From NCBI GenBank assembly GCA_938036585.1, contig CALHQN010000269.1, positions 1-10,284 of the forward strand: a stretch of DNA of 10,284 nt. The letters run 5' to 3'. The position numbers and the translations under genes are program-made. Within the stretch, counting starts at the first letter, position 1. Each line of letters starts with the position of its first letter. Shown here piece after piece: positions 7,324 to 10,284 of the stretch. This stretch comes from an uncultured Campylobacter sp. (GTDB lineage: Bacteria > Campylobacterota > Campylobacteria > Campylobacterales > Campylobacteraceae). The notes below the pieces were generated by a model. That model was not told where the DNA came from and made no database searches. It worked only from the letters and a program-made list of their open reading frames with translations.

Positions 7324-7343
7324 CTTAACACAAGGAGAACGAA

Positions 7344-7856
7344 ATGCCGATCCCATTTCTAGCGGGTTTTGCGATTGGTTGCGCGGCGCTTTACGCCTAT
7401 AACAATCGCGATAAAATCAAAGAAGGTGCGAGCAAAATCGCAAACAGCAAAAGCGTCGAAGAGCTAAAAAATAGCGTCAAAGAGGGCGCCGAAAAACTTA
7501 GCAAAAAATCGAAAGAAATTTTAAAAGACGCTAAAGAGAGTTTAAATTTAGAGGGCGCCGAAGAGGTTAAAAAAACCAGAAAAAAACCTGGCCCTAAACC
7601 TGGTTCTAAAAAGACGGCTGCCGCAAGCGCGAGCAAAACTGCTGCGAGTAAGACCGCCGCGGCCGGCAAAACCGGAAAAAAACCGGGACCGAAGCCTGGC
7701 TCTAAAAGAGCGAAAAAGACTGCTTCAAGCGCTTCCGGCCCCACTAAAAAGCGAGTAAGCACAGCCAAAGCCGCTTCGATCTCAATCCCGCAAGTGGTAA
7801 GTCCGAACGATAATTTTAACGCTTCGCAGACATCCGCCGATAAATCGCAAAAATAG
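7344..7856 (+). CDS. Membrane-anchored lysine/alanine-rich protein with two KKPGPKPGSK motifs (YtxH-like N-terminus)
   Basis: A 170-aa protein with three parts. Residues 3-19 form a short membrane segment, FLAGFAIGCAALYAY. Residues 22-75 are a charged amphipathic helix of the kind seen in YtxH-like proteins. Residues 76-170 form a low-complexity, strongly basic tail rich in Lys, Ala, Ser, Thr and Pro. The tail holds two exact copies of KKPGPKPGSK (80-89 and 112-121), which resemble AT-hook or histone-H1-like basic motifs. The tail could bind DNA, polyphosphate or another anionic surface; this is inference. The membrane segment shares the pattern F-x-A-G-x3-G-x-A-A-x-Y with the protein encoded at 8160-8606. 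AAGGAG (7332-7337) precedes the ATG by 6 nt. It is the first gene after the strong promoter and heads the run leading to the metal ATPase. No known function is recognised. Confidence 0.85.
   Translation: MPIPFLAGFAIGCAALYAYNNRDKIKEGASKIANSKSVEELKNSVKEGAEKLSKKSKEILKDAKESLNLEGAEEVKKTRKKPGPKPGSKKTAAASASKTAASKTAAAGKTGKKPGPKPGSKRAKKTASSASGPTKKRVSTAKAASISIPQVVSPNDNFNASQTSADKSQK
7581..7610 (+). repeat. KKPGPKPGSK-coding repeat, copy 1
   Basis: Codes for residues 80-89 of the lysine-rich protein. Compared with copy 2, five of the ten codons differ and all the changes are silent, so the peptide rather than the DNA has been conserved. Confidence 0.85.
7677..7706 (+). repeat. KKPGPKPGSK-coding repeat, copy 2
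   Basis: Codes for residues 112-121 of the lysine-rich protein, 32 residues after copy 1. The two copies are separated by an Ala/Ser/Thr/Lys-rich linker. The following residues are basic in both copies (K and R). Confidence 0.85.
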
Positions 7857-7864
7857 AGGTTTAG

Positions 7865-8167
7865 ATGAATAGATCACTTACGACACAGCGTTCGCCGCTG
7901 GATCACGTTTTAAGCGGCGCCATAGCGGGGGCGATCGGCGGTTGCGCCGTAGAGCTCGTCAAAATCAAAGAAGGCAAGGATAGATCAAAGGCGATTCGCG
8001 ACGCGCTGGATATCGCGCTAAGCGGCGGTATCATCGGCGGCGGCGCGATTTACAGCGCAAATAAACTCGTGCAAGGCGAGTATCTGCGCGCGGCAGCGGG
8101 CATAGCAATATGTGTAGGCGCGCTTGTCGCGGGTAGAAATTTGATCCTTAAGGCAAAAGATGAGTAA
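7865..8167 (+). CDS. Small glycine-rich multi-pass membrane protein
   Basis: A 100-aa inner-membrane protein. A short basic/polar N-terminus containing RSPLDH (9-14) leads into three hydrophobic stretches rich in Gly and Ala: about 15-32 (VLSGAIAGAIGGCAVEL), about 48-67 (ALSGGIIGGGAIYSA) and about 73-94 (YLRAAAGIAICVGALVAG). The spaced small residues resemble glycine zippers, which pack helices tightly and promote oligomers. The layout recalls small magnetosome membrane proteins such as MamC/Mms13, but I cannot claim homology. AGAGG (7855-7859) lies 5 nt before the ATG. The stop overlaps the next gene by 8 nt (ATGAGTAA). In a ferrosome-type locus such a protein could shape or coat the membrane; that role is inferred from context. 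No established name is recognised. Confidence 0.85.
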   Translation: MNRSLTTQRSPLDHVLSGAIAGAIGGCAVELVKIKEGKDRSKAIRDALDIALSGGIIGGGAIYSANKLVQGEYLRAAAGIAICVGALVAGRNLILKAKDE

Positions 8168-8606
8168 CCCATATATAACTAAAAAAGATTTGAAAGAAAT
8201 TCTTGACGATTACGATTTCGGCGGCAAGAGATACGAAGGTGGCTTTGCCGGCGACGAAAAGCTCGGCGGCTGGGCAAAATGGATAAACGAGCGGGTAAAT
8301 TCCGGCTATTCGCAAAATAAAAGTTCAAATTTAGACGAAAACTCCGGCGCCCAAGGCTTCAATCCGGGCGGATTTTTCGGTACATTTTCCGGCGCGGGTT
8401 CTGCGAACGCTCCATTTGGCGCCCAGGGCGGAAATTCCTTTTTCGCAGGGATTTTGCTCGGCGCTGCGGCGACCTATTTTCTAACCGACGAAAACGCGCA
8501 AAAGAAGCTTTTTAAACTCATCGCAAAGGGCACCGAGATGTTTCAGATGGGCGTCGAAGAGATGAAGGAGCGATTCGAAGACGCCAAGGCAGAGATGCAA
8601 GAGTAG
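8160..8606 (+). CDS. Glycine-rich protein with one YtxH-like membrane segment
   Basis: A 148-aa protein. Residues 1-45 are soluble and charged, beginning NPYITKKDLKEIL. Residues 61-92 are a flexible Gly/Phe/Ala/Ser-rich stretch. One membrane segment follows at about 93-109 (SFFAGILLGAAATYFLT), then a charged amphipathic helix to the end (VEEMKERFEDAKAEMQE). The membrane segment plus helix resembles YtxH-type domains and shares the pattern F-x-A-G-x3-G-x-A-A-x-Y with the lysine-rich protein encoded at 7344-7856. AAGG at 8150-8153 lies 6 nt before the start, which sits inside the end of the previous gene (8-nt overlap). The ATPase gene begins 3 nt after the stop, so the three are clearly one transcription unit. 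It may be an accessory or scaffold protein for the ATPase, comparable in layout to the small PacL partners of mycobacterial metal ATPases. Function unknown. Confidence 0.85.
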   Translation: MSNPYITKKDLKEILDDYDFGGKRYEGGFAGDEKLGGWAKWINERVNSGYSQNKSSNLDENSGAQGFNPGGFFGTFSGAGSANAPFGAQGGNSFFAGILLGAAATYFLTDENAQKKLFKLIAKGTEMFQMGVEEMKERFEDAKAEMQE

Positions 8607-8609
8607 TCG

Positions 8610-10284
8610 ATGCAAAATTTTAAAATTTTACATGAAACTAAATCCAGACTGCGGCTAAAAATCGTCGGTTTTAGAGAGATCGATGCGAGCGCTTTTGCTA
8701 GAAGCGTGGCTAAATTTCAGGGCGTGCAGGACGCGAGATTTAACGCTAAAATCGGCTCGCTCATCGTTAAATTTAATGACGGCTCCAAGAAAAAGAAATT
8801 TCTTACCGAACTTAATAGTTTAAATTTAGCCGATTTCAAGCCGAATTTTATCCATAGTAAAAGCTCGCTTCCAAGCAAAAACGAATTTATCTTGGCGCTC
8901 TTCGCGCTGGGGGTAAATTTTATCTTCCGTACTTCGCCGGCGGCGCGTGCGCTTAGCTTGCTAGCCTGCGCTCCCATCCTAAAGCAGGGTGCGAAAGAGA
9001 CGCTGCGTCACGGACTGACCTCAAAAACTCTTGAGGCGATGGCGGTCGGGATTTCGCTCGCTCGCGGCGATGTATTTGCCGCAAACAGCACCAACGCGAT
9101 GCTCGCTCTTGGCGAATACATGGAGGAAAGCACCGTTTATAAAAGCGACGATCTGATCCGCGAGCTCGCCCGCCCGGACATCGCCGAGGCATGGGTCGAG
9201 ATAGATCAGAACGGCAAAAAGACCGAGATCAAAATCGCTACCTCCAAGCTAAAGGTGGGCGATATCGTGGTCGTGGGCGCAGGCGACGTCATAGCCGTGG
9301 ACGGGCATGTCGTAAGCGGCGAAGCGATGATAAATCAAGCCAATATGACGGGCGAGTCGGTCGCGGTGAAAAAATCTCGCGGCGATAGCGTTTTAAGCGG
9401 CACAATAGTGGAGGAGGGCAGGATCCGTATCTGGGCGGAAAACGTCGGCGAAAACACTTCCACGCAGCGTATCAAACACTACATCACGGCATCTCTTAAC
9501 GAGCGCTCCAGCATCGGTATGCATACGACTCACCTAGCCGACAAGCTCGTGCCGGTAACCTTCGGACTTGCGGGTGTGTCCTATCTGATAAATCGAAATT
9601 TTATGACCGTAGCTTCGGTGCTACAGGCGGATTACTCGTGCGCGCTTAAGCTACCTACGCCGGTTGCTTTTAAGTCAAGCATCTCAAAGGCGGGCAAGAA
9701 CGGGATTTTGATCAAAGGCGCCAAGGCTCTTGAGTCGCTTGCGAGTGCCGATACCTTCGTATTCGATAAGACGGGCACGCTTACGTACGGCAATCTGGAG
9801 GTCGCCGAGATCATATCGTTTGACGAGCGCTTCAGTAAAAACGATATTTTAAATTTAACCGCGAGCGCCGAGGAGCATTACTTTCACCCCGTAGCCGAGG
9901 CGATCGTGGATGCTGCCAAAAAGCACGGTTTTATCCACATGCACCACGACGAGGTAGAATTCGTCGTCGCTCACGGCGTTAAGACCAGCATCGAGGGCAA
10001 AAAGCTCATCATCGGCTCGCGCCACTTCCTCGAAGACGACGAGATGATCTCGTTTGCGGCGCATGAAGAAACCATCGATCTTGCGATGCAAAAGGGGCTC
10101 GCGTTGCTTTACATCGCATTTGACGGCAGACTTTTGGGCGTCATCGGACTTAGAGACGAGGTGCGCGCAAACGCCCGCGCCGTCATCGCTAGGCTCCGCG
10201 AGCTGGGCGTTAAACAGATCGTTATGCTAAGCGGCGACGTGAAATCAAAAGCCCGCGCCGTAGCCAAAAAGCTCGGCGTAGATC
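8610..10284 (+). CDS. P1B-type metal-transporting ATPase with SCA motif, 3'-truncated by the window
   Basis: Membrane pump that couples ATP hydrolysis to metal transport. The first 558 residues are present, with no internal stop. Residues 1-60 form an HMA_2-like domain (SRLRLKI, FNAKIGSLIVKFND) without CxxC. Membrane segments lie near 92-107, 110-126, 140-170, 312-328 and 331-355. The actuator domain has TGES (247-250). The transmembrane metal motif is SCA (343-345, in DYSCALKLPTPVA) instead of the usual CPC. The phosphorylation site is DKTGT (386-390, aspartate D386); the HP motif of P1B pumps is H426-P427; SGD (541-543) begins the later P-domain motif. GDGxND and the last helices lie beyond the edge. 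The variant metal motif and gene context suggest the P1B-6 group, as in FezB of ferrosomes; that assignment is from memory. AAGAG (8599-8603) precedes the ATG by 6 nt. Iron is the likely but unproven substrate. Confidence 0.95.
   Translation, partial: MQNFKILHETKSRLRLKIVGFREIDASAFARSVAKFQGVQDARFNAKIGSLIVKFNDGSKKKKFLTELNSLNLADFKPNFIHSKSSLPSKNEFILALFALGVNFIFRTSPAARALSLLACAPILKQGAKETLRHGLTSKTLEAMAVGISLARGDVFAANSTNAMLALGEYMEESTVYKSDDLIRELARPDIAEAWVEIDQNGKKTEIKIATSKLKVGDIVVVGAGDVIAVDGHVVSGEAMINQANMTGESVAVKKSRGDSVLSGTIVEEGRIRIWAENVGENTSTQRIKHYITASLNERSSIGMHTTHLADKLVPVTFGLAGVSYLINRNFMTVASVLQADYSCALKLPTPVAFKSSISKAGKNGILIKGAKALESLASADTFVFDKTGTLTYGNLEVAEIISFDERFSKNDILNLTASAEEHYFHPVAEAIVDAAKKHGFIHMHHDEVEFVVAHGVKTSIEGKKLIIGSRHFLEDDEMISFAAHEETIDLAMQKGLALLYIAFDGRLLGVIGLRDEVRANARAVIARLRELGVKQIVMLSGDVKSKARAVAKKLGVD

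Noticed and set aside
7581..7706. CRISPR or DNA-level direct repeat array
   Set aside because: There are only two copies, they differ at five codon positions, and they lie inside a coding frame; the repeat is at protein level.
7397..7768. Long hydrophobic open frame on the minus strand
   Set aside because: It is the antisense of the Lys/Ala/Pro-rich tail, where repetitive codons keep the opposite frame open; no ribosome binding site or domain was seen.
8717..10091. Several minus- and plus-strand frames inside the ATPase gene
   Set aside because: All lie under an intact P-type ATPase frame with every expected motif; they have no domain features.

Overview
The window reads as a chromosomal segment of a Campylobacter-like member of the Campylobacterota. 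The evidence is the order aroB, MscS-family channel, mtaB, FtsH-like ATPase (an order I recall from Campylobacter jejuni), the frequent AAATTT/TTTTAAA words, the A-rich ribosome binding sites and overlapping genes on one strand. The fairly high G+C of the coding regions points to the higher-G+C oral group (such as C. gracilis, C. showae, C. rectus, C. curvus) rather than C. jejuni; this species guess is an inference. All eleven genes found are on the + strand. I saw no rRNA, tRNA, CRISPR array or insertion sequence.

Positions 7-6284 hold conserved chromosomal genes. AroB (shikimate pathway), an MscS-type channel with a large periplasmic coiled-coil region, the tRNA methylthiotransferase MtaB and a membrane AAA+ ATPase of the FtsH family are joined by stop/start overlaps (4, 4 and 32 nt) and look like one translationally coupled operon. 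The FtsH-like protein keeps its ATPase motifs but has lost the HExxH zinc-protease site. mogA (molybdenum cofactor) follows after a 27-nt gap with its own strong ribosome binding site.

Positions 6350-10284 hold a different kind of locus: six compact genes, the last cut by the window edge. They are (1) a small HMA_2-like protein without CxxC, (2) a two-fold helical, ferritin-like protein, (3) a membrane-anchored lysine/alanine-rich protein with two KKPGPKPGSK motifs, (4) a small glycine-rich multi-pass membrane protein, (5) a glycine-rich protein with a single YtxH-like membrane segment and (6) a P1B-type metal ATPase with SCA in place of CPC and an N-terminal domain related to gene 1. A promoter with a perfect TATAAT and a 17-nt spacer precedes gene 3, and short palindromes lie just upstream of genes 1 and 3.

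My main proposal is that these six genes form a ferrosome (fez)-type locus, that is, a lipid-bounded iron-storage organelle system built around a P1B-6-ATPase, or a closely related metal-transport membrane platform. The gene families and architectures are read from the sequence. The link to ferrosomes rests on recalled knowledge of fez operons (P1B-6-ATPase plus small membrane proteins, six genes in some bacteria) and has not been tested by any search here.
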